64,000 bases of DNA from positions 912,501 through 976,500 of the forward strand of contig NZ_JALNTY010000001.1 in assembly GCF_023161965.1 (NCBI RefSeq), in the 5' to 3' direction. A model generated the notes under the pieces. The model searched no databases. It saw only the letters and a program-made list of their open reading frames with translations, and had not been told where the DNA came from. A program made the translations under genes and the position numbers. This DNA is from Anaerosoma tenue (GTDB lineage: Bacteria > Actinomycetota > Coriobacteriia > Anaerosomatales > Anaerosomataceae). Positions 33,065 through 41,562 of this stretch are shown one piece after another (the stretch's first letter is position 1; each line of letters opens with the position of its first letter).

Positions 33065-34244
33065 GCTCGTGATCCCATTCGCCCAGGTCCGCATCCAGCC
33101 ACGCTTGGTCGATCATGGCGTTGTACTCCGCCGCATGCGCCTCAGCCTGTGCTCGCATGTAAGCCCTGCGCTCGGCAAGCGGCAGCCTCAGGAGCGCACG
33201 GCGGTCGATATCCTCCGGTGCTGTTCGACTGCTGACGGCAGGGATGTACTCGGCCAGCGCCTCCCGCGCGATGAGTCCTTCGGCGGCCGCGCGATGCGCG
33301 TGTGTCTCCACCCACGTGGAGTGCTCCCGCGGCTCCTCGCCTGGCTCCTCCGTGCGCCAGCCGGCGCGGTTCACGAACATGCACCACCACTTGTAGCTGG
33401 TCTCGTCAATCACCTGGAGATCGCGGAGACGGCGAAGCACACCCTGAACGCTCATCCCCCAGCGCTTCTTGGCGGCCAGAAGCTCGTCGACGGTGACGCG
33501 GCTGCGGCGTGCACCGAACTCGGTCTGGACTGCATCCGCCGGGTACAGAAATGCCCCCGCGAACCGACGCGCCGTCGCCTCCTCATCAACGCTCTCAGTG
33601 ACTCGAACGGCCAGGTGACCGAGCTCGTGTGCGTGGCTCATTCTCTGCCTGGCCTGGGATACCTCAAGGCGAGCCGCGATGCCACATGCAACACGCTTGC
33701 CGGTCTCGTCCGTCGCGATCACCGTAAGCCCATCGAACTTCCGCTCGGTATCGACATCGATCAGGTGCACACCTTTGGACTCCAGGGTATCCACGACGCT
33801 CGCGATTGGGGCACCGCCGAGATTCCATGCGTGGCGTAGCTCCTCGGCGGCATGTTCCACCTCACGAACATCATCCCTGATCTCCAGCGGTTCACTAAAT
33901 GGGTACTCGGGGGTGATACCGAGTTTGTCCATGAGGGTGAGCCGACGTTCCAGCTCAAGCTCGACCGCGCTCTCGATCGTCTCCTGCTCCTTCTTCGGCA
34001 GTGAGGCCAGCGCGCGGTATGCAACGGGCTCGAAGTGGTACCGCGGCTCGGACATGAGATGTGCTGCCCTCACGTCGAGCGCTTTGGCGAGTGCGATCAG
34101 CACCGTGGGGCGCGGCGTGGCGCGATCATGCTCGTACTTGGACAAAGCCTGCTTTGAGACAAGCCCGCCCATGCGCTCGGCGAGCTCGTCGAGCGTGTAG
34201 TTGCGGGCCGTTCTGTACTGATGCAAGCGCGCGCCGAGCGACAT
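33057..34244 (-). CDS. XRE regulator fused to ImmA/IrrE metallopeptidase
   Basis: A 395-residue protein. Residues 1-65 are an XRE helix-turn-helix (ARLHQYRTARNYTLDELAER, then VSKQALSKYEHDRATPRPTV). After a helical linker comes an ImmA/IrrE metallopeptidase with zinc motif HELGH in RMSHAHELGHLAVRV and the downstream ATARRFAGAFLYPAD helix. Such proteins cleave or sense partners to lift repression, as ImmA does for ICEBs1 and IrrE in Deinococcus. ATG 34244 follows GGGGAGGCTTC. The MazF gene overlaps its 3' end, so this protein may be the regulator or atypical antitoxin of that toxin. Confidence 0.87.
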   Translation of the reverse strand: MSLGARLHQYRTARNYTLDELAERMGGLVSKQALSKYEHDRATPRPTVLIALAKALDVRAAHLMSEPRYHFEPVAYRALASLPKKEQETIESAVELELERRLTLMDKLGITPEYPFSEPLEIRDDVREVEHAAEELRHAWNLGGAPIASVVDTLESKGVHLIDVDTERKFDGLTVIATDETGKRVACGIAARLEVSQARQRMSHAHELGHLAVRVTESVDEEATARRFAGAFLYPADAVQTEFGARRSRVTVDELLAAKKRWGMSVQGVLRRLRDLQVIDETSYKWWCMFVNRAGWRTEEPGEEPREHSTWVETHAHRAAAEGLIAREALAEYIPAVSSRTAPEDIDRRALLRLPLAERRAYMRAQAEAHAAEYNAMIDQAWLDADLGEWDHEHE

Positions 34245-34330
34245 GAAGCCTCCCCTTGGTTGACGTGCAGATAGACTATACCAACTTTTGTCTACCAAAC
34301 ACAGGTGCGCTTCGAAAGGAGGTGCGCGCA

Positions 34331-34504
34331 GTGGCGAAGTCGCTCAAGCCCGGCCAGGCAACCCCGGCATCCGGCCAGTACGAGGAGATCGGCCCCCGGG
34401 GCGGCCGCACCGGGCATGAGGTCACGTCAACGAAAGGTAACCCTCTGCCCCCGACCAGCAAGACGGGCAACGGATTCATCCTCGTCGACAAGACCAAACA
34501 CTAG
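34331..34504 (+). CDS. YjzC-like small protein
   Basis: A 57-residue basic protein: KSLKPGQATPASGQYEEIGP, then TSTKGNPLPPTSKTG and FILVDKTKH. The K-P-G-Q-x-x-P-x-S-G-x-Y opening and the KG-x-x-(L/F)PPT block match the YjzC family of small proteins of unknown role. The frame is open upstream to 34256, but GTG 34331 with AAGGAGG 8 bases before it is clearly the start. Divergent from the XRE-ImmA gene, with an intergenic region of 86 bases; likely an independent unit ending in a hairpin. Confidence 0.75.
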   Translation: MAKSLKPGQATPASGQYEEIGPRGGRTGHEVTSTKGNPLPPTSKTGNGFILVDKTKH

Positions 34505-34534
34505 GGAGTGAACATGCGCAGGAGGGGGCTCAGG

Positions 34535-34563
34535 GCCCGCTGACGGACTGTCGGCGGGCTTTA
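34535..34563 (+). terminator. Intrinsic terminator after YjzC-like gene
   Basis: GCCCGC (34535-34540) and GCGGGC (34554-34559), extended by a partly paired interior, precede TTTA 31 bases past the stop codon. The structure fits a plus-strand terminator and also faces the convergent HNH gene. Confidence 0.6.
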
Positions 34564-34565
34564 GA

Positions 34566-35504
34566 CTACCCCCGCCACACGCTCTCGCCGTGCCACGCGA
34601 GCAGTTCCCTGCTCGGCTGCATCCACTCGGCATCGGGCACCACCACACGCCGATCCCGCTCGGCGTAGTACGTCCTGCCGTTATGGAAATCTTCAGCAAG
34701 CGCGTCGGAGACCTTGAAGCGGTACTCGGGCGTGACTGTCACGTAGCCCAGGTCGAACAGGCGGTGGATGTCGCTTCTGAGCAGCAGCCCGTTGGTGACG
34801 TCGTGTGTGCCGCCGTCGGCGTACGGCATGATGTGCGCCGCCTCGAGCACCGGCAGCGAGTGCTCGCCCGTGACCGCGCACGCGCGGTCGTACGCATCGA
34901 GTACCGACACCCGGAAGATGCCCTGCCCGAGCCGCGGCTTCACGAGCGTCGGCTCGCCGTAGCGGGGGCGGTCCGGCTCGGCGAGAAGCGTCGGAACGCC
35001 CAGCTGCTGCGCCCGCTCCAGGCACTCGGTGAAGATGCGCAGACCCTCGCCGCGCGTGAGGTCCTCGCCGCGCCCGCGCACGATGTTGGGTGCCCAGTCG
35101 GCCGGCTCGCGCACCCAGAGCTCCTGCGGGAAGAACACCGGGCTTGCCACCATGATGCAGCCGATCGCATAGTCGCCCGGCCGCCCGGGGTCCGTCGCGC
35201 CGCTCCTGCGACGGTAGCGCTCGATCCGCGCGCGCATCTCGTCGAAGTCGGCGGCGCCGTTGGTGCGCCCGAAGCTCTCCCACGCGAGCCACGCCGGAAG
35301 CGCGCTGTAGCTCGCGAAGTACCCGAAGCCCGCGATCGCGTTGTGAGGCGACTTGAGGCGGAAGAAGAACGGCTCCCCCGGGCTCACCACGCCGAACCTG
35401 CCGCCGCCTCCCGACGGCTGCCAGAAGTTCACCTCGTCGATGTCCGGCTGCGCCGCCAAGAAGCGGTACCAGTCGTAGTCGGTGTTCCCGATGAAGCCGC
35501 GCAT
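34566..35504 (-). CDS. HNH endonuclease domain protein
   Basis: A 312-residue protein. The C-terminal third is an HNH nuclease (HNH_2 type): VLDAYDRACAVTGEHSLPVL, EAAHIMPYADGGTHDVTNGL and LRSDIHRLFDLGYVTV, containing the His-His-Asn-His catalytic and metal residues. The N-terminal two-thirds (TDYDWYRFLAAQPDIDEVNF, then FFRLKSPHNAIAGFGYFASY) resembles the SRA/EVE-like or YhcG-like substrate domain often fused to HNH, which may read modified bases. The start at 35504 follows a GAGAGGATCC ribosome site. Possibly a modification-dependent restriction enzyme; target unknown. Confidence 0.85.
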   Translation of the reverse strand: MRGFIGNTDYDWYRFLAAQPDIDEVNFWQPSGGGGRFGVVSPGEPFFFRLKSPHNAIAGFGYFASYSALPAWLAWESFGRTNGAADFDEMRARIERYRRRSGATDPGRPGDYAIGCIMVASPVFFPQELWVREPADWAPNIVRGRGEDLTRGEGLRIFTECLERAQQLGVPTLLAEPDRPRYGEPTLVKPRLGQGIFRVSVLDAYDRACAVTGEHSLPVLEAAHIMPYADGGTHDVTNGLLLRSDIHRLFDLGYVTVTPEYRFKVSDALAEDFHNGRTYYAERDRRVVVPDAEWMQPSRELLAWHGESVWRG

Positions 35505-35570
35505 GGGCGGATCCTCTCGGCGGGCGGGGCGTGATGCCAGTGTAGCGCAGGGGATGCGTGGGGTTTGGAT

Positions 35571-35609
35571 TCCGGTGACATTCCGATAAGCGCCTCGTAC
35601 GAGACTCGG
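35571..35609 (+). promoter_or_regulatory. 39-base upstream element, copy A
   Basis: This stretch begins TCCGGTGACAT and ends GAGACTCGG, and is identical at 34 of 39 positions to 41167-41205. It lies 44 bases before the NYN gene. Both copies point the same way relative to the next gene, so it is probably a shared promoter or operator; GTGACA could serve as a -35 box. Confidence 0.5.
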
Positions 35610-35652
35610 CCTGTCAGCACCGACCGCATCGCTTGACAGGGACCGCGAGCCG

Positions 35653-36378
35653 ATGGAATATCGTCGTATCTTTACCCCGCTGGATCAGCCCTCGGGCCAC
35701 TGGCGGGGTCAGTCTTTTCTCGGAGCAGAGCGCAGCGCCGCACCTCCCGTGCCGGCCATCCTCCGCACTCATGTCTTCTTCGACGGCCAGAACCTGTTCC
35801 GCTCGGTGAAGCACTGCTTCGGCTACTCATACCCGAACTACGATGTGGTAGCCCTCGCGCAGCTGGTATGCACGCGTCAGTGCCTTCAGTGCGCCGGACT
35901 TCACTTCTACACCGGCATCCACAAGCCCGGTGAGAACAGGTTCTGGTACGACTTCTGGAGCCGCAAACTCACCGTTCTGGGTACCCGGGGTGTCGACGTT
36001 TACTCGCGGAACCTCGCCTACGCAGACGAACCTGTGATCCTGCCCGATGGTACTCGCGCTTCGGTGCGCATCGCCCGTGAGAAGGGCGTCGACGTGCGGA
36101 TCGCACTCGACATGGTCCGCCTGGCGCGCGAGGGTGCCTACGATGTCGCAGTGCTCTTCAGTCAGGACCAGGACCTCAGCGGGGCGGTGACGGATATCCA
36201 CAGGATCCGTGCGGAGACCGGTCGCTGGATGAAGGTGTACTCAGCGTATCCCGTGGCCGACGATGGAAGGCACACGCCGGCAATCAAGGGTGCGGCGCCG
36301 CTCCCCATCACGCGCGCGGAGTACGAGCGCTGCATCGATCCGCTCGACTACAGGGGCCAGAGGGACGGCCGCCCCTAG
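35653..36378 (+). CDS. NYN domain (PIN-like RNase) protein
   Basis: A 241-residue protein with a NYN/LabA-type nuclease fold. Acidic residues of the metal site appear in THVFFDGQNLFRSVKH, EKGVDVRIALDMVRLAREG and VAVLFSQDQDLSGAVTDI, in the order and spacing of the family. NYN domains are predicted RNases. The first ATG (35653) is weakly supported; an internal GTG near codon 33, just before the fold, is an alternative. It carries the 39-base upstream element shared with the Phd/ParE locus. Its stop overlaps that of the convergent GIY-YIG gene. Confidence 0.8.
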   Translation: MEYRRIFTPLDQPSGHWRGQSFLGAERSAAPPVPAILRTHVFFDGQNLFRSVKHCFGYSYPNYDVVALAQLVCTRQCLQCAGLHFYTGIHKPGENRFWYDFWSRKLTVLGTRGVDVYSRNLAYADEPVILPDGTRASVRIAREKGVDVRIALDMVRLAREGAYDVAVLFSQDQDLSGAVTDIHRIRAETGRWMKVYSAYPVADDGRHTPAIKGAAPLPITRAEYERCIDPLDYRGQRDGRP

Positions 36379-36707
36379 ATGCCGTACCAGACAGCGTAGC
36401 CGCGCTTACGGAGGCTCAGCGCACGCCGCTCCTCGGCGCGCTCGGCCTCCTCGCGCGTGGGGTAGTCCTGCCAGCTGCGATAGAGCCGGGGCATCAGCCG
36501 CGTGCCGTACTTGTGCGCGAACGCGTTCGACTTGTAGCCGGCAAGGTGCTGTTGGAACCGCTCCTCAGGCGTAAGCGCTGTGGACCCGACGTACACGCAC
36601 GGCTTGGCCGGGTTCCAGTCGGGGTTGGCCGTGCGGAACTTGGCGCTGCTGTACACCTCGTCGTCGAGTTGGATCACGTAGACGGTGTAGACATGCTGCG
36701 CAGTCAC
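36375..36707 (-). CDS. GIY-YIG family nuclease-like protein
   Basis: A 110-residue protein: YTVYVIQLDDEVY at the start, then CVYVGSTALTPEERFQQHLA and KSNAFAHKYGTRLMPRLY. The paired YxxY-type strands, VGST-x-R-x-x-QH helix and the glutamate-rich tail (TREEAERAEERRAL) match small GIY-YIG proteins. The insertion between the two strands is longer than usual. It could be a structure-specific nuclease. The gene converges on the NYN gene and the two stop codons share CTAG at 36375-36378, leaving no room for a terminator between them. Confidence 0.7.
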   Translation of the reverse strand: MTAQHVYTVYVIQLDDEVYSSAKFRTANPDWNPAKPCVYVGSTALTPEERFQQHLAGYKSNAFAHKYGTRLMPRLYRSWQDYPTREEAERAEERRALSLRKRGYAVWYGI

Positions 36708-36872
36708 GAACCTGCCCCCTCGGAAGGACTGACCCGAGTCTAGCGCAGGGGCATGCCGCAGCGCGGGCCCCGGTCACCTCTCAGAAAGCGCCGTGCGGGA
36801 CACCCGGCCAGTCAGCGCCTACCGCGCCGAAGACGGCCGCAAGCCGCCAACGGCGTCACCCCGCCCGCTACG

Positions 36873-39800
36873 CTACGACGTACCACTCCCCGCGCTCCGC
36901 GTGCGGATCGCCCATCCGGCGAGCCCCACGCCGGCAAGCACCCCGGCCACCGCGAGCATCCACCACGGGAAGCCGGACTCGTCGTCTGCAGGCTCGTCGG
37001 CCTCGGGCTCGTCGGCGGCAGCCGCCTCATCGGCGTCTTCGGCTTCGGCATCGCCATCATCGGTATCCTCGGCGGGCGCGTCTGTCTCGGTCGCAGTATC
37101 GCTCTGGGCGTCCTCATCGGCGGTCGCGCCAGAATCCTGCTCGTCGGGCGACGTCCCGCCGCTGCTGGTCACCGGAGGGCTGTAGGTGCTCGTGGGCGGC
37201 TGCTCATCCGCAACCTCGGCCACTGTGATCGTGATCGTTTCGGAGTCCGACGCAGTGCCGTCCGAGACGGTCACGGTGATGCTGTACGTACCCGGCCCCT
37301 GCGCCTCGGTGGGCGTCCAGGTGAAGACGCCCGTGGCGCTGTCGATCGCCGCCCCCGCGGGCGCACCCGCGCCGAGCGAGTAGGTGAGCGTGTTCGCGGG
37401 CACGTCCGCATCGGTCGCGCTCGCTGTGAACGTGAGCTCGTCGAGCTCATCCACGCTCTTATCGCCGATCGCGCCGAGCACGGGCGCCGTGTTGACCTCG
37501 GCCACGGTGACCGTGATGGTCTCGGAGTCGGTCAGCTCCCCGTCTGAGGCGACGACCGTGAAGGCGTGGGCGCCATTCTGGGCCTCAGTGGGCGTCCAGG
37601 AGAACACGCCGGTCGTGCTGTCGATCGAAGCTCCGGCAGGCGCACCGGCGCCGAGCGAGTAGGCGAGCGTGTTCGCGGGCAGGTCGGCGTCGGTGGCGCT
37701 GGCCGTGAACGTCAGCTCGGCGAGCTCATCGACCGACTTGTCGCCGATGGCGTCGAGCACGGGCGCGGCGTTGACCTCGGCCACGGTGACCGTGATGGTC
37801 TCGGAGTCGGACGCGGTGCCGTCCGAGACGGTCACGGTGATGTCGTAGCTCCCCGGCCCCTGCGCCTCGGTGGGCGTCCAGGTGAAGACGCCGGTCGTGC
37901 TGTCGATCGAAGCTCCCGAAGGCGCACCCGCGCCGAGCGAGTAGGTCAGCGTGTTCGCGGGCAGGTCGGCATCGGTGGCGCTGGCCGTGAACGTGAGCTC
38001 GGACAGCTCGTCGACCGTCTTATCGCCGATGGCGCCAAGCACGGGCGGGGCGTTGACCTCGGCCACGGTGACCGTGATCGTTTCGGAGTCCACGCCGCCC
38101 TTGCCGTCGGTGACGACCACGGTGATGTCGTAGCTGCCCGACCCCTGCGCCTCGGTGGGCGTCCATGAGAACACGCCGGTCGTGCTGTCGATCGAAGCTC
38201 CCGCGGGAGCACCGGCGGCGAGCGAGTAGGTCAGCGTGTTCGCGGGCAGATCGGCGTCTGTGGCGGTCGCCGTGAACGTGAGCTCGGCGAGCTCGTCGGC
38301 CGTCTTATCGCCGATGGCGCCAAGCACGGGCGCGGCGTTGACCTCGGCTACTGTGATCGTGATGGTCTCGAACGCAGACGAGACGCCGTCGGTGACGATA
38401 ACGGTGACCGGGTAGCTGCCCGGGCCGTGCGCCTCGCTGGGCGTCCAGGTGAAGACACCGTCGGGCGTCATCGCTGCTCCCGCCGGAGCGGGGATGGCGA
38501 GCCTGTAGGTGAGCGCCTGCGCCGGGATGTCGGCGTCGGTGGCGCTCGCTGTGAACGTGAGCTCAGAAAGCTCGTTCACGCTCTTGTCGCCGATCGCACC
38601 GAGCACGGGCGCGCTGTTCACCTCGGCCACCGTGACGGTGATCGCCTCGGAGTCCACGCCGCCCTTGCCGTCGGAGACGGAAACGGTGACCGGATAGCTT
38701 CCCGGCCCCTGGGCCTCGGTGGGCGTCCAGGTGAACACACCGGTGGCGCTGTCGATCGCCGCTCCCACTGGCGCGCTCGCGTCGAGCGAGTAGGCGAGCG
38801 TATCGGCAGGCACGTCCGCATCGGTGGCGGTCGCCGTGAACGTGAGCTCGGAAAGCTCATCGACCGACTTGTCGCCGATCGGGCCGAGCGCCGGCGGCGC
38901 CGCCAGAAGCGTGGGAGCCGTGAAACGGCTAGGAGCATCCGCACCGAATCCGAGATGGTCCTCGAGGTTGTAGCCCCACAACCAGGCGCTCCCGTCGGTC
39001 TTGAGAGCGCCGGAGTCGTTCACCCCTGCTACCGGGAACGCCCAGTCCGTCCCGATGCCGACCTGCGTGGGCACCAAGCGGTTGTTCAGATCGCCGAGAC
39101 CGAGATTGCCGGCGTAGTTGTTTCCCCAAGCCCACAGCGTGCCATCCGTGCGCACAGCGATCACGTGCCGGGAACCGCCTTCCACTCCCGCCCAGTCGCT
39201 GTCCGTGTCCACCTGTGTAGGCGAGGTGCGATTTGCCGTGTCGCCTTGGCCGAGCTGCCCGGCGGTGTTGTCACCCCAGGCCCAGAGCGTCCCGTCGCTT
39301 CGGATGCCCATGGCGAAACTCTCTCCACTCTGGACCGTGACCCAGTCGGTGTCCGTGCCCACCTGCGTGGGAGAGGTGCGATTGGCTGTGTCACCGAGAC
39401 CCAGCTGCCCGTAGTAGTTGTAGCCCCACGCCCACAACGCACCACCGGTCTTGATGGCGTAGCTCGAATAGCCATTGCCAGCCGCCTGCGCCCAGTCGGT
39501 GTCGGTGCCCACCTGCGTGGGCGAGGTGCGATTGACCGTGTCGCCTTGGCCTAGCTGTCCGAAGGGGTTGTAGCCCCACACCCACAACGTCCCGTCAGCC
39601 TTGATCGCGAGCGAATGATGCCGTCCCACAGTGACTGACACCCAGTCGGTGTCCGTGCCCACCTGCGTGGGAGAGGTGCGATTGGCTGTGTCACCGAGAC
39701 CCAGCTGCCCATAGTTGTTGTAGCCCCACGCCCAAAGCGTGCCATCGTCTTTCAGTGCGAGCGAATGTCCCACGCCGGCATAGCCGCCCGCGGCGACCGA

Positions 39801-40124
39801 GACCCAGTCGGTATCGGTGCCGGCCTGCACAGGCACCAAGCGGTCGGCTGTGTCGCCGAGGCCAAGCTGTCCGTTGTTGTTGTAGCCCCACACCCAGAGC
39901 GTGCCGTCGCTCCGGATCTGCAGCTTGTGTCCCCCGGAACCCATCGCGAGACTCTGCCCCCCGGGCGCTGCGTGCGCCAACATGGTCGGCGCGACCGCGA
40001 GAGCCACTGCCAGGAGCGTGAGGATGGCGAGGCGCATGAACCCCGCCGGGTACAGGGATCGCGCGGAGCGTTCCCCCTGGAAGCCTGTTCGAGTCCTCGT
40101 ACCAGTCAGCGAGCCAGCAGCCAT
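36873..40124 (-). CDS. Large surface protein with RCC1 repeats and Ig-like repeats
   Basis: About 1083 residues, exported. After a short basic leader, RLAILTLLAVALAVAPTMLA is the signal sequence. Seven RCC1-type repeats of about 50 residues follow (DGTLWAWGYNNYGQLGLGDT pattern), enough for one beta-propeller. Then come six Ig/cadherin-like repeats of about 94 residues starting GAIGDKSVDEL and ending ITVTVAEVN. A Thr/Asp/Glu-rich stalk leads to a C-terminal helix (FPWWMLAVAGVLAGVGLAGW) and basic tail, so it stays anchored in the membrane. No LPXTG motif. ATG 40124 has GAAGGGAAG before it. Probable role: adhesion or extracellular ligand binding. Confidence 0.88.
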   Translation of the reverse strand: MAAGSLTGTRTRTGFQGERSARSLYPAGFMRLAILTLLAVALAVAPTMLAHAAPGGQSLAMGSGGHKLQIRSDGTLWVWGYNNNGQLGLGDTADRLVPVQAGTDTDWVSVAAGGYAGVGHSLALKDDGTLWAWGYNNYGQLGLGDTANRTSPTQVGTDTDWVSVTVGRHHSLAIKADGTLWVWGYNPFGQLGQGDTVNRTSPTQVGTDTDWAQAAGNGYSSYAIKTGGALWAWGYNYYGQLGLGDTANRTSPTQVGTDTDWVTVQSGESFAMGIRSDGTLWAWGDNTAGQLGQGDTANRTSPTQVDTDSDWAGVEGGSRHVIAVRTDGTLWAWGNNYAGNLGLGDLNNRLVPTQVGIGTDWAFPVAGVNDSGALKTDGSAWLWGYNLEDHLGFGADAPSRFTAPTLLAAPPALGPIGDKSVDELSELTFTATATDADVPADTLAYSLDASAPVGAAIDSATGVFTWTPTEAQGPGSYPVTVSVSDGKGGVDSEAITVTVAEVNSAPVLGAIGDKSVNELSELTFTASATDADIPAQALTYRLAIPAPAGAAMTPDGVFTWTPSEAHGPGSYPVTVIVTDGVSSAFETITITVAEVNAAPVLGAIGDKTADELAELTFTATATDADLPANTLTYSLAAGAPAGASIDSTTGVFSWTPTEAQGSGSYDITVVVTDGKGGVDSETITVTVAEVNAPPVLGAIGDKTVDELSELTFTASATDADLPANTLTYSLGAGAPSGASIDSTTGVFTWTPTEAQGPGSYDITVTVSDGTASDSETITVTVAEVNAAPVLDAIGDKSVDELAELTFTASATDADLPANTLAYSLGAGAPAGASIDSTTGVFSWTPTEAQNGAHAFTVVASDGELTDSETITVTVAEVNTAPVLGAIGDKSVDELDELTFTASATDADVPANTLTYSLGAGAPAGAAIDSATGVFTWTPTEAQGPGTYSITVTVSDGTASDSETITITVAEVADEQPPTSTYSPPVTSSGGTSPDEQDSGATADEDAQSDTATETDAPAEDTDDGDAEAEDADEAAAADEPEADEPADDESGFPWWMLAVAGVLAGVGLAGWAIRTRSAGSGTS
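37205..38895. repeat. Six near-identical ~282-base repeats inside the surface-protein gene
   Basis: The Ig-like repeat units are highly similar at DNA level, with long exact stretches shared between units 3, 4, 5 and 6. This favours recombination and copy-number change between strains. Assembly collapse is possible, so the true number of units should be treated with care. Confidence 0.75.
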
Positions 40125-40340
40125 TGAACTTCCCTTCTTGTGCAGGAGGCCTGTCAACCGGCGGATCTCCCCCACCACAGACGATCTCTTCCCGAGAGTG
40201 ACAGAGCGCCTCGCGTCTGTCACGCCGGCTGCGCCCAGCACGCCCGCCACGCTTGCCGTGCACCCCGCTCCGTGCGTCAGCCCCACCCCCCGCCTTGGGT
40301 ACATCCCTTCTGTACGCCGCTCTCACGAGGGGGACTCGCG

Positions 40341-40649
40341 ATGGGATGCTGTCTGGGTGCCGTTCTGCTTGCGGGCGCGCCGCGCCTGGCACTGGTGCTG
40401 TGGTGGTTCTTCGACCCGGCGCGCGTGGAATCCACGTTCAGCTGGACCGTCGCTCTCGGCAGCTGGACGGTGCCCGCGTGGCTCTGGGCCGTGCTCGGCT
40501 TCGTGTTCTTCCCATGGGTCGCGGTGGCGCTCGTGTTCACCTCGCCCGGCGGGATCGTCGGGTTCGACTGGGCGATCATCGTCATCGCCCTGCTGTTCGA
40601 CCTCGGCGCATTCGGCAGCGGACGGGAAGCGCAGCGCCGACGGACGTGA
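40341..40649 (+). CDS. Small membrane protein (102 aa)
   Basis: A hydrophobic protein with three probable helices: CLGAVLLAGAPRLALVLWWF, WTVPAWLWAVLGFVFFPWVA and IVGFDWAIIVIALLFDLGAF, ending in a basic tail. The pattern resembles widespread small actinobacterial membrane proteins of unknown role. The ATG at 40341 has GAGGGGGAC upstream; the open frame extends to 40140 but that part is Arg/Pro-rich and overlaps the divergent surface-protein leader. It converges on the DUF3221-like lipoprotein gene with nine bases between stops. Confidence 0.75.
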   Translation: MGCCLGAVLLAGAPRLALVLWWFFDPARVESTFSWTVALGSWTVPAWLWAVLGFVFFPWVAVALVFTSPGGIVGFDWAIIVIALLFDLGAFGSGREAQRRRT

Positions 40650-40658
40650 CCGCGTCCC

Positions 40659-41081
40659 CTACTGCAGCCCCGGCGGTTCTGGAAGCTCGCCGCTGTAGCT
40701 GCCGAGGATGACGACGGCGCCGGCCGTGGCCTGCACCGGGTAGGACTCGGCCACCGGCCCCTCGAACCACGCCTCCACCACCGTGCCCACCGCGATGTCG
40801 TCGACTGCTGCGTCGGTCACCGATCCGTCCGCCGCACGAGTGAGGATCTCCGTGGCGGCGTTCGCGGTCACCTGCGCGGCGTCGTAATCTTCCTGCGCGC
40901 CGACGGCGTCGTCGTTCATCCACACCACCCGGAACGACGCCCCGTCACCTGCATCCGAGACCGACGTCACCACGCCCCGGATATCCGGCTCGGTGCTCGG
41001 CGGCTCGGGCGCGCTCGTTGCGCACCCCGCAAGCGCCAGACCAGCCGCTACCGCCACGATGACCCACCCGATGCGCTTCAT
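40659..41081 (-). CDS. DUF3221-like lipoprotein
   Basis: A 140-residue lipoprotein with lipobox ALAGC. The mature part starts PDIRGVVTSVSDAGDGASFR and continues VVWMNDD, YDAAQVTANAATEILTR, then VGTVVEAWFEGPVAESYPVQ, the beta-barrel pattern of the DUF3221 (YobA-like) family, whose role is unknown. ATG 41081 has GGAGGGTGAC directly upstream. It is divergent from the Phd/ParE pair with 208 bases between. Confidence 0.8.
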   Translation of the reverse strand: MKRIGWVIVAVAAGLALAGCATSAPEPPSTEPDIRGVVTSVSDAGDGASFRVVWMNDDAVGAQEDYDAAQVTANAATEILTRAADGSVTDAAVDDIAVGTVVEAWFEGPVAESYPVQATAGAVVILGSYSGELPEPPGLQ

Positions 41082-41166
41082 GTCACCCTCCACGATCTCG
41101 CATACAGTGCCACCCGTATGACGTTACCCACGGCGCACGGGTTCGGATGGCACTCCCTGGTCAGAC

Positions 41167-41205
41167 TCCGGTGACATCCCGTTAAGCGCCTTGTGTGAGA
41201 CTCGG
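41167..41205 (+). promoter_or_regulatory. 39-base upstream element, copy B
   Basis: Second copy of the element at 35571-35609 (34 of 39 identical), in the same orientation and 84 bases before the Phd-type antitoxin gene. Differences fall at single scattered positions, as expected for a conserved binding site or promoter. Confidence 0.5.
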
Positions 41206-41289
41206 GTCGTCCTGCACGAGTCTTCGGAGGTGTTAGAATTCAGACAGTTACCTGATATATCCCACGCCATCCGCGCAGGGAGGCCTCAC

Positions 41290-41562
41290 GTGCTCATCAA
41301 GCCGTCCACCGCCATCCGCCAGGACTACACCGGGCTGGCCGAGCTCTGCCACTCGATCGACGAGCCGGTGGTCCTCACCCGCAACGGCGAGGCCGACCTC
41401 GTGGTGATGAGCTACGAAGCGTACAGGCGCGCCGAGGCCCGCGTGAAGCTACAGGCGCGGCTCATCGCGGCGGACCGCCAGGCCGGGGACCCCACGGCGC
41501 TGCTCGACGCTACGTCAGTGTTCGACCGCATCCGGGCGAGGATCGATGATGCCGAGGCGTAG
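41290..41562 (+). CDS. Phd/YefM-family antitoxin
   Basis: A 90-residue antitoxin: MLIKPSTAIRQDYTGLAELC, then EPVVLTRNGEADLVVMSYEA and a helical, charged C-terminus (RLIAADRQAGDPTALLDATS) for toxin binding. The N-terminal fold binds operator DNA in this family. The GTG at 41290 follows GGGAGG by 7 bases; the frame is open to 41191 but without a ribosome site. The downstream toxin gene overlaps it by 17 bases, so the antitoxin is made first. Confidence 0.85.
   Translation: MLIKPSTAIRQDYTGLAELCHSIDEPVVLTRNGEADLVVMSYEAYRRAEARVKLQARLIAADRQAGDPTALLDATSVFDRIRARIDDAEA

Noticed and set aside
37205-38895. CRISPR array
   Set aside because: The repeats are about 282 bases, in frame and code for Ig-like domains. 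No CRISPR array or cas gene was seen anywhere in the window.
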